From Shimia sp039969785 (GTDB taxonomy: Bacteria; Pseudomonadota; Alphaproteobacteria; Rhodobacterales; Rhodobacteraceae): a stretch of DNA of 64,000 bases. Both the position numbers and the translations under genes were made by a program. The DNA is taken from assembly GCF_039969785.1 (NCBI RefSeq), contig NZ_JBDVNC010000017.1:124001-188000 (forward strand). The letters are read 5' to 3'. The notes under the pieces were generated by a model, which was not told where the DNA came from, made no database searches, and worked only from the letters and a program-made list of their open reading frames with translations. This document shows, in pieces, positions 33,180 to 42,685 of the stretch; position 1 is the stretch's first letter; the number at the start of each line of letters is the position of its first letter.

Positions 33180-34244
33180 CTAACCCCGGTCAGATATCAG
33201 TTTTCCGACCAGCTGTGCCGTGTAATCCACAATCGGCACGATACGACCATAGTTCAGGCGCTTGGGTCCGATGACCCCAACAGCGCCCACAATCTTTCGA
33301 TCAGCGTTCATATAAGGAGACACGACCAAAGAGGAACCCGAAAGTGAAAAAAGTTTGTTCTCAGAGCCAATAAAAATGCGCACACCGTCGCCCTGTTCGG
33401 CAAGATCCAAAAATTCAGCGATGTCGCGCTTGCGTTCCAGATCATCAAACAGCGTGCGGATGCGTTCGAGGTCCAGTTCCTCTTCCTCGGTTCCCAGAAG
33501 ATTCGCCCTGCCCCGGACAATCAAACGTTCGTTTTGGTCCCCTTCGTTGGCCCAAAGCGCCATGCCATTTTCCACCAGATCGCGCGCCAGACTGTCGATT
33601 TCCTGACGGCGGTTTTTGATTTCCTCGCGCACTGCCAAATGCAACTCGGACAAGGTACGACCTTCGGCAACGGCATTAAGGAAATTGGCGGCTTCACGCA
33701 TCGAGCTTGGCGTTTGGCCGGGCGGCGGTGTGAAGATCCGGTTCTCGACGTGACCGTCGGCAAAAACCAGAACCACAAGAGCGCTGTCCTGGCCCAGGCT
33801 GACAAATTCGATGTGTTTGATCGGAGCTTCATGTTTCGGTGTCAGAACAAGGGATGCGCTGTGGGTTACGCCAGAAAGCGCCGTGCTGATCCGGTCCAGC
33901 ATGGTGCCGACGTCGCCCGAATTGTTGCCTAACGTCGCGTCAATTTTGGACTGATCGTCCTGATCAAGATCATCGATTTCTAAAATGCCATCCACAAACA
34001 TCCGCAAGCCCAATTGGGTCGGAATGCGGCCTGCAGAAACGTGCGGGCTGTCCAGAAGGCCCAAATATTCAAGGTCCTGCATCACATTGCGCACGGTTGC
34101 GGCGCTGACCTTTTCGCTGAGCGTGCGGGTCAACGTGCGCGAGCCAACCGGGTCGCCGGTATTAAGATACCCTTCGACCACCTGGCGAAACACCTCGCGC
34201 GAGCGGTCGTTCAGGTCTTCGAGGAGTTTTGAGCTGTTTGTCAT
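33180..34244 (-). CDS. hrcA: Heat-inducible transcription repressor HrcA
   Basis: 354 aa. N-terminal winged helix with SREVFRQVVEGYLNTGDPVGSRTL and SAATVRNVMQDLEYLGLL, then the HrcA core including SPYMNADRKIVGAVGVIGPKR-type residues (key: GVIGP, RLNYGRIVPIVDY). It represses chaperone genes by binding CIRCE. No CIRCE inverted repeat is visible upstream of hrcA in this window, so its targets (for example groESL) must be elsewhere. Divergent from rph. Confidence 0.96.
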   Translation of the reverse strand: MTNSSKLLEDLNDRSREVFRQVVEGYLNTGDPVGSRTLTRTLSEKVSAATVRNVMQDLEYLGLLDSPHVSAGRIPTQLGLRMFVDGILEIDDLDQDDQSKIDATLGNNSGDVGTMLDRISTALSGVTHSASLVLTPKHEAPIKHIEFVSLGQDSALVVLVFADGHVENRIFTPPPGQTPSSMREAANFLNAVAEGRTLSELHLAVREEIKNRRQEIDSLARDLVENGMALWANEGDQNERLIVRGRANLLGTEEEELDLERIRTLFDDLERKRDIAEFLDLAEQGDGVRIFIGSENKLFSLSGSSLVVSPYMNADRKIVGAVGVIGPKRLNYGRIVPIVDYTAQLVGKLISDRG

Positions 34245-34358
34245 GTCTGTGTCTTCCCAATGCCATTAAAGGCCGTGAGCGGCAAAGGTCAATCGGGGTT
34301 GCGCAGCCCCTGCCCGCCCGAGTATGCCCTTGCCTAAATAGTTATGAGGAAATCTGCC

Positions 34359-35072
34359 ATGCGCCCGTCCGGAAGACAGTTGAATGAAATGCGGTCGGTC
34401 TCGATCGAAGCCGGCGTTACCAAACACGCCGAAGGATCGTGCCTGATCAAAATGGGCGATACGCATGTGCTTTGCACCGCGACAATCGAAGATCGGGTGC
34501 CCCCGTTTATCAAGGGCTCTGGGCTGGGCTGGGTGACTGCGGAATACGGAATGCTGCCGCGCTCGACCACCTCTCGCATGCGACGCGAGGCAACGGCAGG
34601 CAAACAAGGCGGACGTACCGTTGAAATTCAGCGTTTGATCGGGCGGTCGCTGCGCGCAGGTGTTGATCGCGTTGCCCTGGGCGAACGTCAGATCACCGTA
34701 GACTGCGACGTTATCCAAGCTGATGGCGGAACACGTTGTGCATCGATCACCGGTGGGTGGGTTGCGCTGAAGCTGGCCGTGAACAAGCTGATGAAAACAG
34801 GTGTTGTGATTTCCGATCCGCTTGTGTCGCCAGTCGCCGCTGTATCTTGCGGTATTTACGCTGGTCAGCCGGTTTTGGATCTGGATTACCCGGAGGATTC
34901 CGAAGCGGGTGTGGATGGCAACTTTATCATGTTGGCCAACAAACAACTGATCGAAGTTCAGATGAGCGCCGAAGGGTCCACCTATTCCCGCGATCAGATG
35001 AACCAACTGCTTGATCTGGCAGAAAAAGGCGTCGATGAGCTGGTCGCGGCCCAGTTGGCTGCGGTGGCATGA
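34359..35072 (+). CDS. rph: Ribonuclease PH
   Basis: 237 aa from the ATG at 34359, with GAGGA 8 bases upstream; the ATG at 34344 lies before this site. MRPSGRQLNEMRSVSIE is the usual start; EGSCLIKMGDTHVLCTA, the GWVTAEYGMLPRST loop and DCDVIQADGGTRCASI (metal-binding acids) are conserved. A phosphorolytic 3'-5' exonuclease that trims tRNA precursors. First gene of rph-rdgB-hemW-ybaN, all overlapping or abutting. Confidence 0.97.
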   Translation: MRPSGRQLNEMRSVSIEAGVTKHAEGSCLIKMGDTHVLCTATIEDRVPPFIKGSGLGWVTAEYGMLPRSTTSRMRREATAGKQGGRTVEIQRLIGRSLRAGVDRVALGERQITVDCDVIQADGGTRCASITGGWVALKLAVNKLMKTGVVISDPLVSPVAAVSCGIYAGQPVLDLDYPEDSEAGVDGNFIMLANKQLIEVQMSAEGSTYSRDQMNQLLDLAEKGVDELVAAQLAAVA

Positions 35073-35680
35073 CCCGCAAATTCCGAGACGATACGCTTTT
35101 GGTTGCGACCCACAACAAGGGCAAGCTGGAAGAAGTTTCGCACCTCCTTGCGCCATTTGGCGTCAAGGTGGTGGGAGCTGCCGAAATGGACTTGCCCGAG
35201 CCGGAAGAAACAGAAGACACCTTTGTCGGAAACGCCCGGATCAAAGCTCATGCCGCAGCCAAAGCGACAGGTTTGCCGGCGCTGTCGGATGATAGCGGTA
35301 TCACAATTGACGGTTTAAACGGTGCGCCCGGAGTTTATACCGCCGATTGGGCTGAAACCGGAAATGGCCGTGATTTTCTGATGGCCATGACACGTGCACA
35401 TGACGAATTGATTGCTGCAAACACAGCAAGACCATGGTTGGCCCAGTTCCGCAGCACTTTGGTTCTGGCCTGGCCAGACGGTCATGACGAAGTTTTCGAA
35501 GGCACGGCGCCCGGGCATCTTGTCTGGCCCATCCGTGGAAAAGACGGATTTGGCTATGATCCGATGTTCGTTCCAGAAGGCCATGATGTGACATTTGCCG
35601 AAATGGATCGTTGGGAAAAGAACAAGATCAGCCACCGCGGCCTTGCTGTCGCGCAGTTTGTAGCAGGCTGTTTTGGCTGA
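35069..35680 (+). CDS. rdgB: XTP/dITP diphosphatase (RdgB/HAM1)
   Basis: 203 aa. Start ATG overlaps the rph stop (ATGA). Motifs: LLVATHNKGKLEEVSHLL, TFVGNARIKAHAAA, ALSDDSGITIDGLNGAPGVY, KDGFGYDPMFVPEG and ISHRGLAV. Removes non-canonical purine triphosphates to prevent their incorporation into DNA and RNA. Translationally coupled on both sides. Confidence 0.97.
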   Translation: MTRKFRDDTLLVATHNKGKLEEVSHLLAPFGVKVVGAAEMDLPEPEETEDTFVGNARIKAHAAAKATGLPALSDDSGITIDGLNGAPGVYTADWAETGNGRDFLMAMTRAHDELIAANTARPWLAQFRSTLVLAWPDGHDEVFEGTAPGHLVWPIRGKDGFGYDPMFVPEGHDVTFAEMDRWEKNKISHRGLAVAQFVAGCFG

Positions 35681-36830
35681 AGACTGGCAAAACGGGGGCT
35701 TTGGCCTTTATATCCACTGGCCGTTCTGTCAGGCCAAATGTCCCTATTGCGATTTTAACAGTCATGTTGCCCCAAAAATCGACCAATTAAGGTGGTTTAG
35801 GGCCTATATCTCCGAACTGGACCGGGTCGCGGAAGAGACCAAGGGTCGCGTTCTGAGTTCCATCTTCTTTGGTGGCGGAACGCCCAGTTTGATGGACCCG
35901 GACATTGTTGCCGGGATACTGGACCACGTTCGAACACTGTGGCCTTCTGCAAATGAACTGGAAATAACGTTAGAGGCCAATCCCGGTTCCGTTGAAGCCG
36001 GACGGTTTGCCGCGTATCGCGATGGCGGCGTTAATCGCATTTCAATGGGTATTCAGGCCCTGAATGATCGCGACCTGCAACGTCTTGGGCGCATTCACAC
36101 GGTCGCAGAGGGCCGCAAAGCTTTTGAAATTGCCAGAACTACATTTGATCGGGTCAGTTTTGATCTGATTTATGCGCGCCAGGACCAAACTTTGCATGAC
36201 TGGAAGACTGAGCTGACCGAAGCGTTGGCAATGTCGATTGATCATTTGTCATTGTACCAGCTGACAATCGAAACCGGCACCGCTTTTGGGGATCGCTATG
36301 CGCGCGGAAAGCTACGCGGGTTGCCGGAAGATGATTTAGCCGCAGACATGTACGAAATGACCCAGGACATGTGCGCAAAGGCCGGTAGATTGCCGTATGA
36401 AGTGTCAAATTACGCAGAAACAGGGTCTGAGTCACGCCACAACCTGATTTATTGGCGTTATGGAGATTACGCTGGCATCGGCCCCGGAGCTCATGCGCGG
36501 TTAACCATCAACGGAAACCGGCTGGCCATTGAAAATTGGCGAAACCCCACCAAATGGTTAGACATGGCAGAGGCCGGAAATGGTGAGTCCGTGCGCGACG
36601 CGGTTGACCTGGAAGGACAGGCCGCTGAATTTTTGTTGATGGGGTTGCGGTTGAGCGAAGGTGTTGATCTTGGACGCTATCAATCTCTGGCGGGTCGTGA
36701 AATGTCGGGTAACAGGGTTGACGCTTTGCTTGAGCTTGGACTTATTAGCATTGATAATCAAAGACTTAAGGTACAGCCTTCGGGGAGAATGGTGTTGAAT
36801 TCTGTTTTGACCGAGCTGTTGTTGGATTAA
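35673..36830 (+). CDS. hemW: Radical SAM heme chaperone HemW (HemN-like)
   Basis: 385 aa from a TTG at 35673 that overlaps the rdgB end by 8 bases; no ATG lies before the conserved core, so TTG is the best start. Radical SAM cluster motif CQAKCPYCDFN (CxxxCxxC) near residue 20 after GLYIHWPF; SIFFGGGTPSLM binds SAM. It lacks the extra N-terminal features of true HemN, which supports HemW, a heme-handing protein. Family confusion with coproporphyrinogen dehydrogenase is common in annotation. Confidence 0.92.
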   Translation: MAEDWQNGGFGLYIHWPFCQAKCPYCDFNSHVAPKIDQLRWFRAYISELDRVAEETKGRVLSSIFFGGGTPSLMDPDIVAGILDHVRTLWPSANELEITLEANPGSVEAGRFAAYRDGGVNRISMGIQALNDRDLQRLGRIHTVAEGRKAFEIARTTFDRVSFDLIYARQDQTLHDWKTELTEALAMSIDHLSLYQLTIETGTAFGDRYARGKLRGLPEDDLAADMYEMTQDMCAKAGRLPYEVSNYAETGSESRHNLIYWRYGDYAGIGPGAHARLTINGNRLAIENWRNPTKWLDMAEAGNGESVRDAVDLEGQAAEFLLMGLRLSEGVDLGRYQSLAGREMSGNRVDALLELGLISIDNQRLKVQPSGRMVLNSVLTELLLD

Positions 36831-37184
36831 ATGCGGTTTATCTGGGCCAGTTTGGGAATTTTGTGTGTTGGTCTTGCCGCTATAGGTGTGATCCTGCCGC
36901 TTTTGCCAACCGTCCCGTTTCTATTGTTGGCCGCGTTCTTTTTTGCGCGATCTTCTGAACGGATGCATAATTGGTTGTTGTCCCACCCAACTCTTGGACC
37001 GCCCATTGAAGATTGGCAATCCCGCGGCGCCATTGGCCCGGCCGCAAAAAGGATTGCAACCGTGTCGATTTTGCTGGTGTTTGGTGTGTCGTTGGCGCTT
37101 TCACTTAAAACCACAGTCCTGATCATTCAGGCCGTGGTTTTAAGCTGTGTTCTGATCTTTATCTGGACGCGCCCTAGCGGTTAG
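36831..37184 (+). CDS. YbaN-like DUF454 inner-membrane protein
   Basis: 117 aa, ATG directly after the hemW stop. Hydrophobic segments at about 3-40 (LGILCVGLAAIGVILPLLPTVP then LLLAAFFFARSS) and 78-112. The motif GVILPLLPTVPFLLLAAFFFARSSER-like core (key: LPLLPTVPF, FARSS, HPTLGPPIEDW) marks DUF454. Function unknown. The 3' end overlaps the parB stop by 11 bases, convergent. Confidence 0.88.
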   Translation: MRFIWASLGILCVGLAAIGVILPLLPTVPFLLLAAFFFARSSERMHNWLLSHPTLGPPIEDWQSRGAIGPAAKRIATVSILLVFGVSLALSLKTTVLIIQAVVLSCVLIFIWTRPSG

Positions 37185-38064
37185 CCGAGAGAATTCGGCA
37201 CAGCTCATCAAGGTCGTCCAGCGAAGTGTATTGAATCGTTAGTTGCCCGCTTTCGCCGCCGACTTTGTGATCTACTTCGACCTTCATGCCCAAATTGGCA
37301 GACAAATCACCCTCAAGCGCAACCGTGTCGGCATCTTTCTTAACCTTCACCTGTTTGGGACGTGGTTCTGGCGTGGGACTTACTGATTTCTTAACCAGAG
37401 CTTCAGTTTGACGTACAGACAGGGCGCCCTTGAGCACCTTTTTCGCCAACTCGGACGCATTTTCCGTGGTGATCAACGCCCTTGCGTGACCCGCTGTCAG
37501 ATCCCCGCGCTTCAGCATGTCTTGTACATCATCAGGCAACTGCAAAAGGCGCATCAAGTTGGCGATATGGCTGCGGCTTTTTCCCAAAGCCTCGGACAAG
37601 CGCTCTTGGGTATGACCAAACTTGTCCATCAGCTGGCGATAACCCATCGCTTCTTCTACTGGATTCAGGTCCGCGCGTTGAATGTTCTCGATAATGGCGA
37701 TCTCAAGGACTTCGGTATCGTCATATTCACGCACAATGACGGGCAGTTTATGCAATTGCGCCATTTGCGAGGCCCGCCACCGGCGTTCGCCTGCGACGAT
37801 CTCAAACGTGTTTTCATCCCGTTTTCGAACAATGAGCGGCTGAATAACGCCTTTTTCGCGGATTGAATTAGCCAGATCATCCAGTTGGTCCTGCGTAAAT
37901 TCTCGACGCGGCTGATCCGGGTTTGGGACAATTTTCTCAATTGGGACGTAGATATCTGCCCGTTGCGATGCGTCGACGTCATTTTGAACCTGATCATCGG
38001 TGACGTCCGCCATAAGTGCGCTTAGCCCGCGCCCCAATCCGCGTGTTTTTTTCTTATCTGCCAT
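37174..38064 (-). CDS. parB: Chromosome partitioning protein ParB
   Basis: 296 aa. N-terminus KKKTRGLGRGLSALMAD; CTP-binding and spreading motifs PDQPRREF and IVAGERRWRAS; helix-turn-helix AMGYRQLMDKFGHTQERLSEALGKSRSHIAN-type region (key: GKSRSHIANLMRLL) at about 140-165; C-terminal dimer domain. Binds parS, slides as a CTP clamp and recruits SMC and ParA. Two perfect parS sites lie 1.4 and 3.3 kb away. Follows parA by 12 bases. Confidence 0.97.
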   Translation of the reverse strand: MADKKKTRGLGRGLSALMADVTDDQVQNDVDASQRADIYVPIEKIVPNPDQPRREFTQDQLDDLANSIREKGVIQPLIVRKRDENTFEIVAGERRWRASQMAQLHKLPVIVREYDDTEVLEIAIIENIQRADLNPVEEAMGYRQLMDKFGHTQERLSEALGKSRSHIANLMRLLQLPDDVQDMLKRGDLTAGHARALITTENASELAKKVLKGALSVRQTEALVKKSVSPTPEPRPKQVKVKKDADTVALEGDLSANLGMKVEVDHKVGGESGQLTIQYTSLDDLDELCRILSANR

Positions 38065-38076
38065 GGTTTGCCTTTC

Positions 38077-38886
38077 TTACGCGGCGGTTCTTAAGTTCTT
38101 TGCCACCAATTCCTTTGCCAACGTGCGATACGCCTCAGCCCCTTTTGACGCAGGATCATAGTCGAGAACCGGCTGAGCAAATGAAGGCGCCTCAGATACC
38201 CGCACATTTCGGGGGATTTTGGTGTCAAACACCAGTTCACCCAAATTATCGCGCGCATCCTGTTCGACCTGCTGGGAAAGATTGTTGCGCGCGTCATACA
38301 TCGTCAACACCACACCTTCGATCCGCAAGCCGGCATTTGCCGATTGCCGAACCTCGCGTACTGTCAGCATCAGTTGCGACAGGCCTTCCAACGCAAAGAA
38401 CTCGCTTTGAAGCGGAATAAGCACGGAATGTGCTGCAATCATCGCGTTGACGGTCAATAGGTTGAGCGACGGTGGGCAATCTATCAGTATGAAATCCCAG
38501 TTGAATTTGTCCATCGCGGGCTGGCGCAATGCGTCGTGCAACAGAAAGCTTCGTTTTTCATTGGCAATCAATTCAATGTCAGCTGAACTAAGGTCAACCG
38601 TCGCCGGAATAATTGACATACCGTCTTTTTCTGTCGGCAGAATAACATCGTCCAAAGACGCGTCATCCAACAACAAATCATAAGTCGTATATTCGCGGGC
38701 ATCCATTTCGATGCCCAACCCGGTTGACGCGTTTCCCTGAGGGTCAAGATCGACAACAAGCACGCGACTGCCTTGTTCGGTCAAAGCCGCAGCCAAATTG
38801 ATCGCCGTTGTGGTTTTTCCGACACCGCCTTTTTGGTTTGCGATTGCGATTATTTTTGGCCCTTTGGGGCGCGTGGGATCAGACAC
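38077..38886 (-). CDS. parA: Chromosome partitioning ATPase ParA
   Basis: 269 aa. Deviant Walker A IANQKGGVGKTTTAINLA (residues about 16-33), Walker A' VLVVDLDPQGNASTGLG, and Walker B ILIDCPPSLNLLT. Drives ParB-parS complexes apart along the nucleoid. Overlaps the rsmG 3' end by 8 bases, so rsmG-parA-parB are coupled, as in many bacteria near the origin. Confidence 0.97.
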   Translation of the reverse strand: MSDPTRPKGPKIIAIANQKGGVGKTTTAINLAAALTEQGSRVLVVDLDPQGNASTGLGIEMDAREYTTYDLLLDDASLDDVILPTEKDGMSIIPATVDLSSADIELIANEKRSFLLHDALRQPAMDKFNWDFILIDCPPSLNLLTVNAMIAAHSVLIPLQSEFFALEGLSQLMLTVREVRQSANAGLRIEGVVLTMYDARNNLSQQVEQDARDNLGELVFDTKIPRNVRVSEAPSFAQPVLDYDPASKGAEAYRTLAKELVAKNLRTAA

Positions 38887-39502
38887 GACTGATATCTCCG
38901 ACCTTTAAAACGACTGCTTCGGGTTCTGTAATGCTTTGTATCACTTCAAGATCGAAAGACCACGCCTGCTGTGCGGCCTCAACCTCTTTCTGCCAATTCG
39001 CGCCTTTTGGAAGTAGTGCGGTACCGTTTTTGCTCAAATGGCGTTCAGCAAAACCAAAAAGCGTGCTGAGATCAGCCAGGGCCCTTGCGGACAAGATATC
39101 GGCCTCTTGTGGGTGCGCCTTTTCGATACGTTCAGACAGTATAGTTGCGGAAACACCGGTTTCTCTCAGCACTGTGCGTAAAAATGCGCATTTTCTTTGA
39201 TCGCTTTCGATCATTGTCACTGCGCCAGAAGCGTTTGATTCTGCGGCCATAATTGCAACTACCACACCAGGGAAACCGCCGCCGCTACCTAGATCGACCC
39301 AATGAACAAAGGGCCCTGTCGCCAAGTTGTAGATCTGTGCTGAATCGAGGACATGGCGAGACCAAAGCGTGTTAAGAGTAGACTTTGAAACCAAATTGAT
39401 CCGTGGATTCCATTTGGTCAGCAGATCGGCAAGAATTCGCAGGCGCTCTTTTGTTTCACGTGAAACATTCAGATCCTGCATGACCTGTTCAGATTCCAAC
39501 AT
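38879..39502 (-). CDS. rsmG: 16S rRNA (guanine527-N7)-methyltransferase RsmG (GidB)
   Basis: 207 aa from the ATG at 39502, which shares one base with the mnmG stop (TAATG). SAM-binding HWVDLGSGGGFPGVVVAI, with an upstream KWNPRINLVSKST motif typical of GidB. Methylates G527 of 16S rRNA; loss gives low-level streptomycin resistance in other bacteria. The codons for NVSRETKE overlap a parS site. A start at 39481 is possible. Confidence 0.96.
   Translation of the reverse strand: MLESEQVMQDLNVSRETKERLRILADLLTKWNPRINLVSKSTLNTLWSRHVLDSAQIYNLATGPFVHWVDLGSGGGFPGVVVAIMAAESNASGAVTMIESDQRKCAFLRTVLRETGVSATILSERIEKAHPQEADILSARALADLSTLFGFAERHLSKNGTALLPKGANWQKEVEAAQQAWSFDLEVIQSITEPEAVVLKVGDISRV
39452..39467. 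promoter_or_regulatory. parS: parS site 1 (within rsmG)
   Basis: TGTTTCACGTGAAACA, a perfect 16-bp palindrome identical to the widely conserved ParB-binding consensus. It lies in the first 20 codons of rsmG. Confidence 0.95.
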
Positions 39503-41373
39503 TACGCTGACTTCTCGCGTTTGGCCTGCCGAAGCTTCGCCAATAACAGCGTTAAGCCTGCTGGTGTCATTCCATCAACACGCCCCGCTTGGGCAATATT
39601 TCCCGGACGTGCGTGCCCAAGTTTCGTCTTGAGCTCGTTGGAAAGTCCGACGACTGAAGAGTAGTCGAAACCCTCTGGTATTTTTTGGTTTTCGTCGCGC
39701 CGGATCATTTCCACATCCCGCATTTGACGGTCGATATAATTTGCGTACAACGCATCCCGTTCTAACTGCAGGCGAACTTCGTGGTCTACAGACTGAAACT
39801 GTTCGTCGAGAGGCAAGATTTCCCGAAAGCCAACATCCGGAAATGCCAGTATTTGAAAGGCAGAACGGCGATTACCATCCTGATTTACGGCTATTCCGGC
39901 GGCTTTTAGCTGTTTCGGCGTAAAAATTGCCTCATCCAAAAGCGCTTTTCCTGATGCCAGACGGTCGCGTTTGTCCAGAAAGACATCCCGACGCGCTGAA
40001 CCAACAAGCCCAAGCTCTATACCAATTGGGGTCAGTCGTTGATCAGCATTGTCGGCACGCAAGGACAGCCGGAATTCTGCACGGGAAGTGAACATGCGAT
40101 AGGGTTCAGTCACGCCTCTGGTGATCAGATCGTCGACCATTACACCTATATAGCTATCTGATCGGCTAAAATGATGGGGCTCTTTGCCTTGCGCGGTCAA
40201 AGCGGCGTTCAACCCTGCCACCAATCCCTGAGCCGCTGCTTCTTCATAGCCCGTCGTGCCATTTATTTGACCCGCGAGGTAAAGGCCGGGCACGGTTTTG
40301 AGCCGCAAAGACGCATCCAGGGCGCGCGGGTCGACATAATCATATTCGATAGCGTATCCCGGCTGGCGAATCTCGACTGATTCCAATCCGAAAATGGATC
40401 TTACATAGGATTCCTGCACATCCACTGGCAGGGATGTTGAGATGCCGTTTGGATAAACCGTGTCATCGGATAACCCTTCGGGTTCAAGAAATATCTGATG
40501 AGAGGTTTTATCGGCAAACCGAACAATTTTGTCTTCTATAGAAGGACAATATCTCGGCCCGACGCCTTCGATGTGCCCCCCGTACATGGCAGACCGGCTT
40601 AAGTTTTCCCGGATAATGTCGTGCGTGTGTTCGTTCGTATGCGTAATTCCGCAGGAAATCTGCCTGGCAAATGGGACCTTGTTCAGAAATGAGAACATTG
40701 TTGGGTCCACATCGCCGGGTTGTGCTTCAAGCACATCCCAATTGATCGTCTTGCCATTCAGGCGCGGTGGAGTTCCTGTCTTTAAACGGCCAAGGGGCAA
40801 ATTGAAGCCATCAATACGCTCAGCCAACTTGATGGAAGGGTCATCCCCCATGCGTCCGCCCGGTTTGGAAACATCGCCAATATGTATGACTCCGCGCAAA
40901 AATGTGCCGGTGGTCAACACGACTGCTATGGCCGGAATTTCGGTACCGTCCGCCAAGACAACGCCTGTAACGGCCCCAGAAGTCATAATGAAGTCAGCAA
41001 CTTCGCCTTCAATCACGGTGAGGTTTTCTGTTTTAAGAACCTCAGCAAGCATCGATTCGCGATAGATGGCGCGGTCTGCTTGCGTGCGTGGGCCTTGGAC
41101 TGCTGGTCCTTTTCGACGATTTAGCAGTCTAAACTGAATACCGGCCTGATCCGCCACACGCCCCATAAGACCATCAAGCGCATCAATTTCCCGAACGAGA
41201 TGGCCTTTTCCAAGGCCGCCAATGGCAGGGTTGCAAGACATAACGCCGATACCGGACTTCTTGAGCGTGACAAGCGCGGTATTCGCACCCATGCGCGCCG
41301 CCGCATGCGCTGCATCTGCGCCCGCGTGACCACCACCAACAACAATAACTTCAAAATGTTTCACGTGAAACAC
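39502..41373 (-). CDS. mnmG: tRNA uridine-5-carboxymethylaminomethyl modification enzyme MnmG (GidA)
   Basis: 623 aa from a GTG at 41373. FAD motif VIVVGGGHAGADAAHAAARM at the N-terminus, then NPAIGGLGKGHLVREIDALDG; the C-terminal domain has the conserved R-rich end. With MnmE it installs the cmnm5 group on wobble U34 of several tRNAs. The first codons (MFHVKH) are written by a parS site. Follows mnmE by 3 bases. Confidence 0.97.
   Translation of the reverse strand: MFHVKHFEVIVVGGGHAGADAAHAAARMGANTALVTLKKSGIGVMSCNPAIGGLGKGHLVREIDALDGLMGRVADQAGIQFRLLNRRKGPAVQGPRTQADRAIYRESMLAEVLKTENLTVIEGEVADFIMTSGAVTGVVLADGTEIPAIAVVLTTGTFLRGVIHIGDVSKPGGRMGDDPSIKLAERIDGFNLPLGRLKTGTPPRLNGKTINWDVLEAQPGDVDPTMFSFLNKVPFARQISCGITHTNEHTHDIIRENLSRSAMYGGHIEGVGPRYCPSIEDKIVRFADKTSHQIFLEPEGLSDDTVYPNGISTSLPVDVQESYVRSIFGLESVEIRQPGYAIEYDYVDPRALDASLRLKTVPGLYLAGQINGTTGYEEAAAQGLVAGLNAALTAQGKEPHHFSRSDSYIGVMVDDLITRGVTEPYRMFTSRAEFRLSLRADNADQRLTPIGIELGLVGSARRDVFLDKRDRLASGKALLDEAIFTPKQLKAAGIAVNQDGNRRSAFQILAFPDVGFREILPLDEQFQSVDHEVRLQLERDALYANYIDRQMRDVEMIRRDENQKIPEGFDYSSVVGLSNELKTKLGHARPGNIAQAGRVDGMTPAGLTLLLAKLRQAKREKSA
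41357..41372. promoter_or_regulatory. parS: parS site 2 (at the mnmG start)
   Basis: A second perfect TGTTTCACGTGAAACA. It starts one base into the GTG of mnmG, so a bound ParB clamp would cover its translation-start DNA. Confidence 0.95.
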
Positions 41374-41376
41374 TCC

Positions 41377-42675
41377 TCACTTGCCAATGCAGAAGCTCGA
41401 AAAGATTTCATCCAATAGGTTTTCGACATCTACGCGACCAACAATCGAATCCAAAGCCCGAATCGCACTGCGCAACTCTTCTGCGGTAATTTCGTAATGA
41501 TCTGGTCCAAGCGCCAAAACCTGATCCGCAGCTTCAAGATTATCCCTTGCACGGATCATTGCAAAGCGATGACGTTCTCGGGTGGCAATACCTGAGCGGC
41601 CCGCCCGTTCGGACAGCACCGATGTTATCCGTTGCACCAGCGCGCTAACACCCTGCCCTGTAACCCCGGAAACTGAGTTTTCGGTAACATCAACCTCATC
41701 CGCCTTGGCCGTGAGGAGGATGTCATTATCCCGCAACTCGAATTCTGGAGCCTTGCCATGTTCCACCAGGAAGACACACAAGTCGGCTGCGTCGGCTCTT
41801 TCACGCGCGCGGGCAATTCCAATACCTTCGACATGGTCTTCAGTTTCTCGCAAGCCAGCGGTGTCCAGCAACGTTACAGGAAGACCGTTCAGGTCCATAC
41901 GTACTTCGATAACATCGCGCGTCGTGCCAGCGTATTCAGACGTAATAGCGGCCTCCCGGCCGGCTAAAGCATTCAAAAGTGTGGATTTTCCAACATTTGG
42001 TGCGCCGAGAATGGCCACTTCAAATCCAGTCCGGATGCGTTCTGCCGTCTCAACGCCCGAGATTTCCGTCAGCAATTCGCTGCGCACAGATCCAAGCAAT
42101 TCGCGCACTTCTGGCGACACATCGACGGGCACTTCTTCGTCAGCGAAATCAATTGTCGCCTCTAACAGTGCGGCAGCACGGATCAAACGCGTACGCCAAC
42201 CATCTGCCAATCCACCCAGATCCCCCGACAGAACTCGCAAGGCCTGACGTCTCTGGGCTTCGGTTTCCGCCTCGATCAGATCGGAAAGGCCTTCGACCTG
42301 TGCAAGGTCAAGACATCCATTTTCGAGAGCGCGGCGGGTGAATTCACCAGGTTCGGCAAGCCGCAAACCCGAAATCGAAGACAATTCGCGCAGAACTGCG
42401 TTCACAACGGCAACAGAGCCGTGCAAATGCAGCTCGATCACTTCTTCACCGGTAAAGCTGTTTTGCTCAGGAAAAAAGAGAACGAGGGCTTGATCGAGCG
42501 CCCCGCCTTTCTGGTCTTTCAGGGATCGCAATGTCGCGACACGCGGCTCTGGCAACTTGCCAAAAAGCGCGCACCCAGCCTGCGCGGCCAAAGATCCGGA
42601 TATACGAACGACAGCGACCCCCGCTTTACCGGGGGCCGTTGCCAAGGCGAAAATTGTTTCCGGCACATAGGCCAT
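41377..42675 (-). CDS. mnmE: tRNA modification GTPase MnmE (TrmE)
   Basis: 432 aa. N-terminal formyl-THF domain with TIFALATAPGKAGVAVVRISG, helical domain, and an inserted GTPase with G1 GAPNVGKSTLLN, G3 DTAGLRET and a G4-like TAKADE. The C-terminus FCIGK supplies the conserved Cys used in the reaction. Partner of MnmG, next gene downstream. A 10-base gap separates it from rho upstream. Confidence 0.97.
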   Translation of the reverse strand: MAYVPETIFALATAPGKAGVAVVRISGSLAAQAGCALFGKLPEPRVATLRSLKDQKGGALDQALVLFFPEQNSFTGEEVIELHLHGSVAVVNAVLRELSSISGLRLAEPGEFTRRALENGCLDLAQVEGLSDLIEAETEAQRRQALRVLSGDLGGLADGWRTRLIRAAALLEATIDFADEEVPVDVSPEVRELLGSVRSELLTEISGVETAERIRTGFEVAILGAPNVGKSTLLNALAGREAAITSEYAGTTRDVIEVRMDLNGLPVTLLDTAGLRETEDHVEGIGIARARERADAADLCVFLVEHGKAPEFELRDNDILLTAKADEVDVTENSVSGVTGQGVSALVQRITSVLSERAGRSGIATRERHRFAMIRARDNLEAADQVLALGPDHYEITAEELRSAIRALDSIVGRVDVENLLDEIFSSFCIGK

Positions 42676-42685
42676 CGCACAAACC

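Noticed and set aside
34245..34358. Possible CIRCE element upstream of hrcA
   Set aside because: No TTAGCACTC-N9-GAGTGCTAA-like inverted repeat could be found in this gap.
34266..35156. 296-codon frame antisense to rph
   Set aside because: It covers the complete rph gene on the opposite strand; a His/Cys-rich translation typical of shadow frames.
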